30,763 bases of DNA from Cudoniella acicularis (taxonomy: Eukaryota > Ascomycota > Leotiomycetes > Helotiales > Helotiaceae): positions 1-30,763 of the forward strand of contig JAAMPI010000596.1 in assembly GCA_013054445.1 (NCBI GenBank). The letters are read 5' to 3'. The position numbers were made by a program, and so were the translations under genes. The notes beneath the pieces were generated by a model, which saw nothing but the letters and a program-made list of their open reading frames with translations, was not told where the DNA came from and searched no databases. Each line of letters begins with the position of its first letter. Position 1 is the stretch's first letter. Of the stretch, positions 10,858 through 22,700 are shown piece after piece.

Positions 10858-11030
10858 TAGATTGACAAGGATTCGAACCCTGGACCTGTCCCTCAAGTCT
10901 CGATAGAAGATATCGCAGAGGGTGAAACCCCTCAATAATCACCGAATAATTCAGTTTCAACATCAACTATCGCAAAGGAACCCCTTAAGTACAACATTTA
11001 GTTTGCGCTCTACCACTGAGTTATCAACCC
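10858..11030 (-). tRNA. tRNA-like locus with a large structured insert
   Basis: On the minus strand, GGGTTGA (11030-11024) pairs with TCAATCT (10865-10859) over 7 positions, two of them G-U, as an acceptor stem would. A D-arm/A-box ACTCAGTGGTAGAGC follows the 5' side. A T-arm/B-box CAGGG-TTCGAAT-CCTTG precedes the 3' side. Between them lie about 100 more bases than a tRNA needs. The insert has its own pairings: CGCAAA with TTTGCG, CGATAG with CTATCG, and a hairpin GAGGG-GTTTCA-CCCTC inside. I cannot read an anticodon with confidence. It could be a tRNA with an unusually long intron, an insertion-disrupted tRNA, or another pol III gene with tRNA-like promoter boxes. Confidence 0.5.
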
Positions 11031-12277
11031 TGTTTGCTTTGTTTGTTGGGAGGATTTTTGCTCATCGAACTATAATGACTACCAGGTTGTCTCTACATTG
11101 ACGGCCAATATTTGGCAATTGGAGGGCGGACATTCTAATTCATATCTAGCCTCGGCTAACGTGGACGCCTTCCCGAAGCCTACAATTGGTTTTTTATAAT
11201 AGTGTATGAATCTGTGATTTGTCTAGAACGGGTTATATATCTCCTTTTGCTACCAACTCTCTTCGTTTCATCACGTTTACTTATCCAATCAGTCGGAAGA
11301 AGCACAAGACATATTAGACAGTCAAGCTTCAGGTAAAACTTGTGATTTCCATTGTGGCTGGCTCTCTTAACCTAGGTGGACGACACCCTATACGAAGGCA
11401 TAACTATCTACCTCTGAAGGGGGCGGGGCACGTGATTTGCTTCTAAGTTGCTACTGCCTTAAACCCTTCCATATTACCCAGCAAGACAGAAGCTGGCTGA
11501 CATTTAGCAAAATTTTCTCATTATATTCTGAATGTTTCTTCTACTATGAATGCGTCTTCTCGCGTGAATGTCTCTTGATAAAGGAACATGAATTTATCAA
11601 CATAAAACGTGACGGTCGAATCCGATTGTCCCGAACAGCTGGGGCGCGCTGTCCGCACTTATGCTCGTTATTTAGTTGTAGCTCTATGAATATCTAATAA
11701 GAATCTCACGATTTGAAACTTGTTACTCACTGCCTAGCTTAACCCCTAGCACCCCTCCCCTCCTTGGCTAGTGAAGTCGGAGGAGGATAAAAAGGAATTA
11801 GCATCACTGCTGTTGAATTATAAAGGAGCGATAACATAGAAAATACGCTCCTTCCCTTTACTTAATAGCACAACCACATGACACTTATCAAACCACATCC
11901 CGTTAATACATTTATCATCTCACCTCACACGACATCAGAACCAGGCTAAGAAAGAAAAATAAGGCATTCCAAAAGTCTAATAATTTAACCTAACCACCCA
12001 CTAACTAACTACAACACTAGCTACACGAAGAAATATATACTGGTAGTTAGAGCCATCCATACATGTATGTAGGTTAGTAAGTGAGTATAATAAGAGTTGA
12101 GCCAAATGAAAAAGAAAAGCCCCACCCAACGACGACGAATACGTGCGCCCTGCGCTAGATGTATAAACCCTCCTCTCTCTCTCTTTCTGCCCCGAGCCAA
12201 CAATATTCAACTTCTATCTATATACCCCCGAGGGCCCCCAACGCAACGAACCGAAGCAAACAGTAGAAGACGCAAGT
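11031..12277. other. Intergenic region 3' of noxB
   Basis: About 1.2 kb with no recognisable gene. The part adjacent to 12277 (roughly 12000-12277) probably includes the noxB 3' untranslated region, with CT-rich runs such as 12171-12186. Frames here encode nothing I recognise. Confidence 0.45.
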
Positions 12278-14141
12278 CTAGAAATTTTCTTTACCCCACG
12301 CGAATGAGAACCCTGATGATATGTTAGTGCTGTTATTGATTAAATGTGGGGACGGGGACGTACCAGGTTCACTATACATATTACATTTGATATGCAACAC
12401 ACTACCCAAAACCTTGGGCCCACAAAAGAAAACACCCGCTTCGGCCGGTGTGTGGATTTTTCGGATGCTCTTGAAAATCATATCCCAATTAGGTCGTCCA
12501 AAGTTCGTTGGTGCTCTTAGACCTGTGATAGCATCACGGTCTGCGTTGGCATCATTGATCATAATATTCGTTGCATCGTCGACCTTGATCTTGGCTGTGA
12601 GATATGTGTGAATTTCGATGTGGTTGTCCATATCTTGTGCTTCGATAGCGAGGAGAAGAGAGCGGAACCATTCGAAAGAGCCGAAGTCACGGCAAATCCA
12701 GAAAAAGTAGACCTTCCGAAGACGAGTCTTCTTCTGTGGGTAGTTCATTCGGTACCAGATAGACTTGAGGATAGATGCGAAGGGAGTAACACCAATACCA
12801 GCACCGCAAAGCATGGCAATCTCATACTTGAACACATCTTCAGAGGCTGAGCCGAATGGACCGTCGACGTAAACACGAGGTAAAACTCTTCGGATGGCGG
12901 GGTCGACACTATCTGTTCCAGGGGCGTTTTGGTTCACACCAACAACTTGAGATGCATCTTTTCCGCCTCCACCCCCACCTCTTGGTTTATCCAATTCGCA
13001 ACCAAGTACTTTCGCCAAATTTCTTGTGAAGTCTCCCACAACTCTGACATGCACGGAAATGTAGTCCTCCTCGGGTGCTGATGTAAGTGTGAAGGGGTGA
13101 TATTGCCAAACCGACACCTCTGGGCAACATAGGAAAATGTATTGTCCTGCTCTTGTCTTGGTGTTCTCCTTCTTGATTTGAATCTCGCAAACATTACTGG
13201 GGTGTTGGACAACCTTGGAGATGTAGGTCTTGTGCTTTCCTCGGATTTCTCTTGCAATCCTCTCGGCCAGATAAATATATCCTCCATACATCCAATATTG
13301 CCAGAAAACACCAATGGCGGTAGTTCCGATTCCGACGCAGAAAGGAGCGAAATCGGGTTGAATCATACAGAAGGCTCCGTGGATAGACCAGAAAACGAAG
13401 AACACAACGAACATGTGATGGGTGTACCAGAATCGTTCAAAGTTGGCCCGACGCATCTTCTCAACTGATGTGATCGCCATTGCCATGAGTGCAACCAACA
13501 TAATATATCCAGTCCATCCAGGCCCAGTAACGAAGTTTGCGAGAAGCCATCCACCTATACCGAGGCCGTTCTTGGCTGAGATTTGAGCGAAGTTGTTCCA
13601 ATGCGCAATAGTGTGTACCCAGGAAAAGAAGACAATTGACCACGCAGTAGTCATATGGAAGGTAATGTTCTTGTCGAATTGGATGATACCGTTTAATGGC
13701 GTCTGTCGAGCCAAGGAGATGAGGGTTCTGCATACGGGAAACAGAATCATGGCGACATCGAAATGTAGTGTCAACGCGGCAGCTCTAGCAATAGGGTATG
13801 TAAGACCGAATGTACTTCTCGCTATCGTCAGACTGTCCTTGATCTGGTAGTTCATGAAACCGAAGGAGAAGACCATCAAATGGATCGCTGCGAAAACGAA
13901 GACGAAACTGGAAGTAGGTTAGCATCATTCTACTTGTGGAAGCTTACGATTTCACGCACAATCTTCGGTATCCCTCGTTCACCATCCATCTGTCGAATCG
14001 CTCTCGCATATTGAGCTCCTTTGGTCGTTCACCACTCATCTCTCCCGACATCAGCATCCTCGTCAATGGTGGCCACCTTGATCTTTCCGACATCTTCACC
14101 GATCCCACACTATTCCTCGAGAAATTCATCCTGTCCGACAT
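12278..14141 (-). CDS. noxB: NADPH oxidase NoxB (Nox2), superoxide-generating
   Basis: Transmembrane flavocytochrome that moves electrons from cytosolic NADPH via FAD and two haems to oxygen. Fungal NoxB acts with NoxR/Rac in sexual development and host penetration. Exons (minus): 14141-13948, 13907-12364 and 12312-12278, with introns of 40 and 51 nt (donors GTAAGC and GTACGT); 590 aa, the usual NoxB length. An in-frame TGA lies just before the 14141 ATG; internal ATGs at 14051, 14039 and 14009 (MRERFDRWMVNEGYRRL) are alternative starts. Candidate haem histidines are H149, H163, H167, H228/H229 and H241 (FHMTTAW, HTIAHW, FWYTHHMFVV, SIHG). HPFTLTS (about 335) is the FAD site. GAGIGVTPFASIL (about 433), YFFWICRD and FFCGPK bind NADPH. 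The last intron restores the conserved end GFSFAWGKENF. A six-glycine run sits in the loop after the FAD domain. It looks intact. The overall match is to NoxB rather than NoxA. Confidence 0.93.
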
Positions 14142-15412
14142 CCTTCACTTCTGCGACCTCAAGTCGATGGTGTAGGCCTGCAGCGCCTCTCTTCTCGTGT
14201 AAAACCCCTCAGTGCCGAATCCTTTGCTTCCCAACTATTCGAGACCCGTTATAATAATATATTAAATAGACCGTATCATTCAGAGCCTGCTGAGATGACA
14301 GAAGCTCCCAAATGAAAGTCGAACTGGTCGAAGAGAATGTAAATGTTTGAAGGAATGTGGAGGACGAGGAGCCTGTGTGATACACGAGCGGCAGTCAGCG
14401 ACAATATCTACAAGACGGAGGCAATGCCCTGTCCCAGAGATCGACGGTGGCGGTTTGAAAGCAAACGAAATTAGAAGAAAAGGGGAAGACAACTCGCACC
14501 TATACACAATGCCTGCACCGGTGGCTTCTTCCAGTCTCAGCAATAATTATTAGGAAGGTTAGATATTTTGGTGGCGTGCAGGAGGAGGAAAAGAGTAGGA
14601 GAAGCACGGCAAAAGAGAGAAACGAATAGGAAGGGCTGAGAGTGAAAGTATGTAACTAGGCATGGGGGGGGGGGAAAGAAAGAAGCACGGAGAGTCGGAG
14701 AACAAGGCTCGTCACGTTTATGCAAGGCCAAGGGAGAGTCTGGGAGACAGGGAAGGACGTAAAAAGTGGCCTGACTGGCGTTCCATTCGCGGTGTCTGAG
14801 CAGAGAGGCAGAACGATACCGGTCTCATGGATTGACCGAGAGCAGCGCTGGCAGTGGCTGTCGGCGCCTCAGCCGGCGCCGTGTATGGAGGCGTGTCGAA
14901 ACATCAGGCGAGGCCTCGTGGACCGTGGACTGTAGTGGACAAGATGCCTGAAGACTGGGAAGGCTGGGGAAGCCTTTGGTGGACAGCGCTGGGGAATTCT
15001 GGTGCAGCAGCCAACAAGAGTCGGGAGAAGAGAAGCGTGTGAGCGCGCCTGAAAAGGCTTGTTTGGCCGCGAGCCCCACCATTCTGAGGGAGCAGCTCAC
15101 CTGCCAGTGTTTGACAGTGGCGCCGGCTGCTAGACCTCACTAAAAGGCCGCTGAATGGCCAGAATGGGCAGTGAAGACCCGCTGAATGACCCTATCGAGC
15201 GACTCCCGGCGCTTGAACCTGCTCTCACAGCCAGCGCTGCACGCTGCTGCAGCGCCCAGACGTTGGAGGAAGGTTGGGCCTGTGCCATTGGCGCTGAAGC
15301 CCCTGTCATTGGCAGCCAGCCTGGTCGTCGCTAAACTCAGTGTCTGAAGCCTGTTTCAGGCAGGGATGCTGTGACGTCTGGAGTGAAGCGGAGATTGGCT
15401 GGTGGCACCACT
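14142..15412. other. noxB upstream region and GC-richer unassigned stretch
   Basis: About 14142-14600 is the noxB 5' flank and likely its leader and promoter. From roughly 14700 to 15400 the base composition is more G/C-rich, with many CAG/CTG and CGCTG words and overlapping short frames on both strands. None of these has a recognisable domain. I see no terminal repeats that would make it a transposon. Confidence 0.4.
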
Positions 15413-15715
15413 TGAAATCCTAAGCACCCTCATGCTGCGAGCCAACAACCAACAGCAGAGTACGGTACTACGGGCTCCTACGAGAATCGATGCGGAAAGC
15501 GCACGCTTCGACCTGACTGCCAACGGTGCATCTTCTGCACGAGATCGAAGTCTATTCGGTATAGGCGCCTAGAAGCGTCAATCGATATCCCGGCGTCGAT
15601 CTTAAACATGCGGTCGGCGAATAACAGCTGCTCGATGAGCCTCCAATCCCCCACACCCACCCGTTCGGAACCAGAAATAGACCCTGAGATCCACGAGGAC
15701 CCCCCTTCCTGTTGA
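15413..15715 (+). pseudogene. Possible Zn(II)2Cys6 transcription factor remnant
   Basis: A frame open from just after a TGA (about 15412) to TGA 15713-15715 reads ENRCGKRTLRPDCQRCI, then YRRLEASIDIP and EPEIDPEIHEDPP. RPDCQRC followed by YRRLE resembles the second half of a fungal binuclear zinc cluster and its linker. The first CxxC half is not recognisable, the expected later cysteines are out of register, and there is no start codon. A second frame (about 15733-15930, ending FLR) continues with basic residues. The remnant suggests a decayed transcription factor gene; the call is tentative. Confidence 0.35.
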
Positions 15716-15942
15716 ACCCCCATTCGTCGTGATCGCTGAGGGTACCAAACTTCAAACCCGCCACAAGGGAGCCTCAAATTCGCAAATCGAGACCCAGAGG
15801 CCCAGGTCCTTGCGAGAAGCTCTTGTTAAGACTTGGCATCGAAAAACAAGATAGACTCAATAGACTACAAAGTAAGGTTAAACACCAAGCTCGCCCCTCT
15901 AATAATCCATTTCTCCGATGATATTCTTTCAACAACCGCACT

Positions 15943-16832
15943 TTGAAATTCTCTGATCCGTTTTTGAATTCGACTGATTCGAGTGACACAAGCACCCTCA
16001 AACTTCAAATCCCCCTCTCCCCTGCAAGTCATCTCAAACACTTCAACGTCACCCTCTTCCTTCCACTCCACGCCTTTCTCAAAACCTACAGTCTCACAAA
16101 CAAACAGTCCTTCTCATCAGAGCACGAGAAACTGCAACATTCCCCTTGAAATACGGTAGGGCTCTCAAACAAAATTTATATTCCTATTTTCCCTCATTAA
16201 AATGATCTCTGATTGCGTTTATTGATTTTACTCGCTATGCTGTACAGAGTCGTGCATACATGTACATTCACATGTACCTCTCTTGAAATCCCGAAAGTTC
16301 TCACCCCTAGCAACAGATCAAACACTTAACGACGTGGACGCTGCAAACCACATTTACTTCGGAACAGCGCAACACATCTCATATCTTCGTTCAAAGTCTC
16401 AAATCAACAACCTCAATCATCCCACCATCACTTCAATGCTCAGCCTCCTCAAAAAGCACACTTCCAAATCATCATCACCAACAACACCACCACCAAAAAC
16501 ATCACCAACCACCACCACTTCCACACCTCCCTCAAAAATACCTGGGAATGTGAATACGCTAATTTCACCTTCGAAGATAAGAGTGAAGGCGGAATCGGCA
16601 GTTTTCGAGAATGGTTTGAGTGGATGGAGGCCGAAAGAAGTGGAGTGAGGGGGGAGTGATGGAGAAGAGGGGGGTGTGGGATGTTGCGTTGGATTCTTAT
16701 GGGGAGTGGTTGCTGGATCAAGAGACGAAGGATAAGTTTGAGGATGAGAAGATGGCTTGGGTTAGGTGGGTGAGGATGATGCTTGTGGTTGCGTCAGAAA
16801 ATGGTGGGGGTGTGGTGGCGGAGGTGGAATAG
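15943..16832 (+). pseudogene. Unrecognised decayed gene
   Basis: Three adjacent frames look protein-like rather than random. 15943-16149 has FLNSTDSSDTSTLKLQIPLS. 16283-16648 has NDVDAANHIYFGTAQHIS, then a proline/threonine-rich stretch and IRVKAESAVFENGLSG. 16620-16832 has WDVALDSYGEWLLDQETKD and KMAWVRWVRMML. The last two overlap around 16618 and could be one protein broken by a frameshift. None starts with ATG, and I found no intron pair that joins the first two. I do not recognise the family. It may be the downstream part of the same dead gene as the zinc-cluster remnant, or a separate one. Confidence 0.35.
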
Positions 16833-17538
16833 CTAGTGGAGGTAGAGGTGGAGGTGAAGGAGGAGGGAAAGGGTAAGGGGCCGTTTTTTATTCTGTTTGT
16901 CTTTTCTATATAACGTAATACCCGTTCTCAAAACGTAAACCCTCTTTTCACAAGGGAATTATAAATAAATGTAATAAAACTCTATTAATTGTTTCTGAAA
17001 TATAGAAATCGTAATAAAAATTCGATATAAAACTTGTTTCTTTGAAGAAAAGCAATTAAAACGCAGGATTAAATAAATATAATATGATGATAAAACTATA
17101 ATATCAAGTAAAACAAATATATTCAAAACCCTACGCTACTTCGAACAATCTAGCACTTGCAAAGAATTTGGGGAGAAGCCCTGTGGAAGCAGACTAAAGT
17201 GGAATGAGAAAACGACCATCTGAGTGAGGAAAATTTCTATAATTTCGGATACCATTGATGCTAATCTAGCATACACTATAATGAGGAAGATGATCTTCTC
17301 TCCCCTCTACAAGATGAAAAGAAAATATGCCACTGAAATGCATTCCGAATTCCGCATGAATACATCGCATCTTGCAGTTCGGACTGCTATGCCGCTCGTA
17401 AAACGCCACAAACTCTCACGCTGATTTTGAAATCCACGGTCGTAAGTATAGTACACTTTGTGTGAATATCACCATACGCCTCCGCCCCCTCTCCTTGCCA
17501 ATCCCAAACGCCACCTCAGTTGAAGAAAAGAACAGAAA
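16833..17538. other. AT-rich intergenic region
   Basis: Very AT-rich between 16900 and 17130, with no gene recognised. It includes the 3' flank of the amidotransferase gene that ends at 17539. Confidence 0.5.
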
Positions 17539-19098
17539 TCAGTTCAATTCAGGAAAGTACTGTGCAATCTTCATTGGATCGCCATATGCTGCACGAGGAG
17601 TTGGTGGCTCTTCTTCGTATTGGTTCTCGACCTCAGGAGGTGGGGATGAACGCTTCTTCTTGGTATTTCCCAACTCCTGTGGTCGCGGAGCGCGATTTTG
17701 AATTTGCAGATTTTGAATAGCCATTAGGCTGCGGAGATCTGATGCTGGCATCGGATTGTTGCCTCGAGGGACCGGCGATTCCTCTCGGGTTGGTGTGACT
17801 GCTGGGGTAATGGTGTCATGAAGCGACGGGACGAGAGTGCTTGCGATACTATCATGGAGATTCGAGTGCTTATCAGTTGAAGACGATGAGTGGGATTTCT
17901 TGTGAGATGAAACAGGAATGCCTGGCGTACCAGCTGGTGTGTTGAGCGTAGCCTTTTCATTGGTAATGAGACCTTTGTCTTGAACGAATTTAGAAGATCG
18001 ATGGTGATATGGGTTGTAGCTGTAATATTCGTCGATGATCGGGTGTACCATGACGGTTTGCTTATGGATTGTGAGGGTGGAGTTCGTAGGGACCGTAACC
18101 CAGCTCTCTATCGAAAGTTAGCACGTGGGTTTAAGAGTCGCGATCCGGAATACTTGCCTCTCTCGAAAGTCAAGGGCTCACTTGCCACCAACACAATATC
18201 AGCACCTTTGTCGCGACGATCCATTTGATACTCGCCCTTGCTGCTCTTATCCTCCCAAGTCGTACCAGATGAGTAGTACAAACTAGCAGCTTCGTCGGTA
18301 CGACTGCTCACGTATCGAGTGCAAACCACGCTGTGGCCATCAGCAACGGCAAAGTTGAGCAAGCTCCGGGTATCAACATTCTCGCTTTCAACAACGCTCG
18401 CCGGAATATCAGCAATAAAATCATTGATTTGCTTGATAGTTTGAAGCATTGCTTGACGTAAGACATTTGGTCCAAAGCCATGTGGTGGCGGAGCGCTTGG
18501 ATTGTGGCCCATTCGTTCGAGGGTATCAAGATACAAGGCAAAAGCCCACTCGCTATCTGTACCGCCTTGAACTCCGAGGTACCATTTGTCTGCCAAACGT
18601 TCTCCCAATCGGCGCTTGATGTACTTCCAACCTCCCAAACCTCCATTGTGCATCCACATCAAGCTTCCATGTGCGAAAGGGTGGCAATTGTCATCGCTGA
18701 GGGAGCCTTCGGTGGTCGCTCGTACATGCGCGAAAATGAGGGGAGAGGCAGTCTTAGAAGCAATGCGTTGGAGGTTGATGCAGTTCCAGGCTGGGGTTGT
18801 AGAAGTGAAGATGCAAGGCTCGGGGCCAAGCTTGGGGTCAGTGTAGTAACCAATTCCGAAGCCATCACCTTTCAGGAGGTTAGCACAGCTCTTGACTCGA
18901 AAGGTAAAAACCAACCATTGTGAGGTCTTCTCATGTCCAAGCGCAACCGGGAGTCGAAGGATTGGGTTAGGATGGAATGGGTTGGATCGAGAATCAGCTT
19001 TGAGAGCAAGATCTCATCGGATCCTTTGTAGACCTGATAGATGTTAGAAGATTGGTCTCGGATCCGAGGGGAAATGTGCCGACCAGAAAGCGACACAT
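17539..19098 (-). CDS. DUG3: Dug3-type class II glutamine amidotransferase
   Basis: Probable subunit of the Dug1-Dug2-Dug3 cytosolic pathway that degrades glutathione. Exons (minus): 19098-19084, 19033-18916, 18868-18158 and 18107-17539; 470 aa. The first exon has only five codons, MCRFL; Cys2 becomes the N-terminal nucleophile once Met is removed. Intron 1 (19034-19083) and intron 2 (18869-18915) rejoin VYKGSDEILLSKLILDP and RRPHNGDGFGIGYYT. Further Ntn-fold motifs are FAHVRATTEGSLSDDNCHPF, WMHNGGLGGW and GGTDSEWAFALYLDTL. Intron 3 (18108-18157) has a GC donor, AG|GCAAGT, with CTAAC branch point and ATAG acceptor. It is needed to join PLTFERE to SWVTVPTNSTL. The C-terminal 150 residues are low-complexity, Ser/Pro-rich and probably disordered. 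It looks intact. It shares a divergent promoter region of about 650 bp with mgm1. Confidence 0.9.
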
Positions 19099-19744
19099 AG
19101 TGGCAATTGAGCATGCAATTGACGCTTTGGAATCACTGGGATGCTGTGTGTGCACGTAGCCTTCGCTGTCGATCCTTTGCGCCCCTTAAGAAGCTGGATC
19201 GGGAGGGAAGAGGGCTCTTTGAAGTGGTTTGCCCAATGTTGGGTGTGTCGTTGACTCAGTTGTGGAGGTGTAAGCCAAGAGGCGACGAGGCTGAAGAAAA
19301 GAAAGAGATGGCGCAATCCAGGCCTAGTCGGTGTTCATAAACACGGTCCAGAGAGGAAATTAAGGCAATACCCACGCACGAACCATGGCGGATAATAAGG
19401 GCATCTGGAGAGACAATAGAGAAGTGAGAATTGACCATATAGGTTGTTCTCCCTGGCTCGAGGCTGTCAACTTTTAAGTTCCTGTCCGAAGGTTCCACAG
19501 AACTACTGCAGCCAAGTGGAGCGCCACACCTTTTCAGCCACATCTTACGAGCCACAGGTCACTAGCCACATCACACTAGCCACAAGCGCCACGCTTCATG
19601 CACGATTATTGGTGCCAAGCACATGAAATGTCCGTCACTCCATAATCCAGCCATTATATCAACAACTCCTTTTACGACCTCATCTAGATCCATGAGTCCC
19701 AAGAATTCGGCGATAGCTTTGCTACAATCCCACCACTGGTGACC
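19099..19744. promoter_or_regulatory. Divergent promoter region between DUG3 and mgm1
   Basis: The two genes are transcribed away from each other from this 646-base interval. A TGACTCA heptamer at 19252-19258 matches the Gcn4/CpcA consensus, plausible for an amino-acid or sulfur-linked gene such as DUG3, but one heptamer can occur by chance. A short upstream frame, ATG at 19692 to TGA at 19740-19742 (16 codons), ends two bases before the mgm1 ATG at 19745. Confidence 0.4.
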
Positions 19745-22700
19745 ATGAGTGGGCGGCTTCTGTCAGCAAGGCTTTTGCCGCTGGCAAGAAGAGTTAACCC
19801 AGCAGCGCGGCATTTTCACCACCACACGACATCCTCAGCCGGCGGGCTTCTAAGATCAGATTCTGCGGTACGAGCAGCACGGCGGAGAATATGGCCGGCC
19901 GGCTACTTCCCCTTCTCTAATGCGGTCGTTGTGCGGAATGCTTCATTTGCGAGGATACTCCCGAAGCTCCTGATTAAGTTTGCCCGGATACCTGCCTTAT
20001 TTGCTGGAGCTTCGATAACTGCTCTGGCATACGTACAGTACCAGGCCACACGTATGTTTCCTTCTTGAACAATCCTTGGAATCTTTGCTGAGTATTTTTG
20101 GCAGAGGCTGGAAACTACGCATTGGACGTCTTCGGGCGAACAAAGGATTCGGTGGTTGGATTTACAGGCGGGGTATTTGGAAGTGCAAAAGACATCGCAG
20201 ATCAGACATGGAAAGGATGGGAAAAGACGAAAGAGGAAGTCGAGCTTCCAGAATGGATGCAGAAAATACTACGAATTCATGAAGAAATTGGAAATGGAAA
20301 GGGAGGTGGAGAGGGAGGTCCAGGAGGGGAACCACCAAAGCAGAGTCGAGTGGGAGCTGCTGCAGTAGGTGGAAGTGCTGCTGCGTATGCGTACGACCAA
20401 TCGACCGAAGAGGATCCAAGAAGTGGAGAGGAAGAGGCGAGGGATGACCAAATGATGGTTCTGACCAAGAAAATGATTGAAATTCGAAGCATACTTCAGA
20501 CCGTGGGTCAGTCGAACGCTTTGACTCTGCCATCAATTGTTGTCATAGGATCTCAATCATCTGGGAAGAGTTCGGTTCTGGAAGCAATTGTTGGACATGA
20601 GTTTCTCCCAAAGGGTTCGAATATGGTTACACGAAGGCCCATCGAATTGACCCTTGTCAACACCCCAGATGCTCACGCAGAATATGGAGAATTTCCAGCT
20701 CTTGGTTTAGGAAAGATTACGGACTTCTCACAAATCCAGAGAACGCTGACGGAGCTCAATTTGGCGGTACCAGATTCTGAATGTGTATCAGATGATCCCA
20801 TTCAGCTCACAATCTCTTCACCACATGTCCCGGATTTATCACTTATTGATTTACCTGGATATATACAAGTTGCTGGTCATGATCAGCCCTTAGAACTGAA
20901 GCAGAAGATTACTGATCTCTGCGATAAATACATCCAACCACCCAACGTCATTCTGGCAATTTCAGCAGCAGATGTGGATCTTGCGAATTCGACAGCCTTA
21001 AGAGCAAGCCGAAGAGTTGATCCAAGAGGAGAGCGTACCATTGGCGTGGTGACCAAGATGGATCTGGTTGATGCGACAAGAGGGGCCTCGATTCTTAATG
21101 ATCGGAAATATCCCTTGAGACTGGGTTATGTCGGTGTGGTGTCACGAGTACCGCAACAACCTTCACACCTCTTTAAGAGAGGAAATGGTGGCATTGCATC
21201 CGCGATCACAAGGAACGAAAACGCTTTCTTCTCCGCACACCCTCTTGAATTCGGCCAAGAGTCTGGAGTGAGTGTTGGAACCACCACCCTTCGGAAAAAA
21301 TTGATGCAAGTCCTTGAACAAACCATGGCAGCCAGTCTTCAAAGCACGAGTGACGCGATACGTCAAGAATTGGAAGAGGCTACATATGAATTCAAGGTTC
21401 AATACAATGATCGCCCTCTGTCTGCAGAGTCATATCTCGCTGAGAGTCTGGACGGCTTCAAGCACTCTTTCAAAGAGTTCACAGAACACTTTGGCCGTCC
21501 TCAAGTTCGGGAAATGCTCAAAGAGGAATTAGATCAACGAGTTCTTGACCTTCTTGCAGCAAAATACTGGAACAAACCTGTAACGAACCTCTTTCCCGCA
21601 ACAGCTGAGCCAGACTCGCTCGCTGATCTCCCAAAAGCCGACCCAGATAATCTGTACTGGCACCGAAAACTCGATGCCTCTACATCAGCTCTAACAAAGC
21701 TAGGCATTGGTCGTCTTGCAACTACAGTCGTCGCAAACGCCATCCAAGCAAACGTCGATCGTCTGATCGCACACAGCACATTCGCCTCACACCCCTTTGC
21801 CCGCCAAGCAATCACGGAAGCCGCATCCGGGATCCTGAATGAGCGATTCTACAGCACAAGCGACCAAGTCGAAAATTGCATCAAGCCATACAAATTCGAA
21901 ATCGATGTTGAAGATGGAGAATGGGCACGAGGTCGTGAACACGCAACTGGCGTTCTCAAAAATGAACTCCGAGCCGTCGAAGAGGCCGTGAAAAACGTCG
22001 AGAAGAACGTAGGCAGCAAGCGAAAGCTCAAAGATGTAATGGGCTTCGTTGAGAAAGCTCGCAAAGGCGAAGTCATTGTTGGAGACGATGGCAAAACCGG
22101 GGCAGGCGGGTTCTCATCTGACCTCCTTGAAAGAGGAAAAGAAGCACTCTTCCTCTCCGATCGCGCTATTCTCCTTAAACTCCGCCTCCAAGCACTCAAA
22201 TCTCCGCAATGCGCTACGAAAGCGAACAAGTACCACTGTCCCGAAATCTTCCTAGACGTGGTCTCTACCAAGTAAGCCTCTCCCCCCCCCCCCCCTACAA
22301 CCCTAACTAACATCACACCCCTTTCCCAGACTAGTATCCACTGCCGTCCTTTTCCTAAACGTCGAACTCCTATCAGAATTCTTCTACCAATTCCCCCGCG
22401 AACTCGATATCCGCCTGGGACGCGGCCTCGGCCGTGAAGAGGTCGAGCGATTTGCGCGTGAAGACCCGCGTGTGAAGGGCCATTTGGATGTCATTCGTCG
22501 CAAGGAATTGCTTGAATTAGTGCTGGAGAAAATGGAGGGTGTGAGGGATCTAGAGAGTAGTAAGAGGGAGAGGGAGAGAGCTAGGGGGAAGAGGGTGGCT
22601 GGTGGTAATGGTGAGAAGGGGGAGCCCATGGGACAATCTCCATATCTTCTGTTGATATATCTTCCGATGAGACAGCAGCAGCTTGGGCCCTTTCTGCAGG

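Noticed and set aside
14280..15140. Several overlapping frames of 60-90 codons upstream of noxB
   Set aside because: They overlap on both strands, have no recognisable domain and no splice structure; G/C-rich composition explains the open frames.
22384..22625. C-terminal part of the minus-strand DUF3723 open frame
   Set aside because: This portion is antisense to conserved mgm1 exon 3, so it is read-through, not part of the DUF3723 protein.
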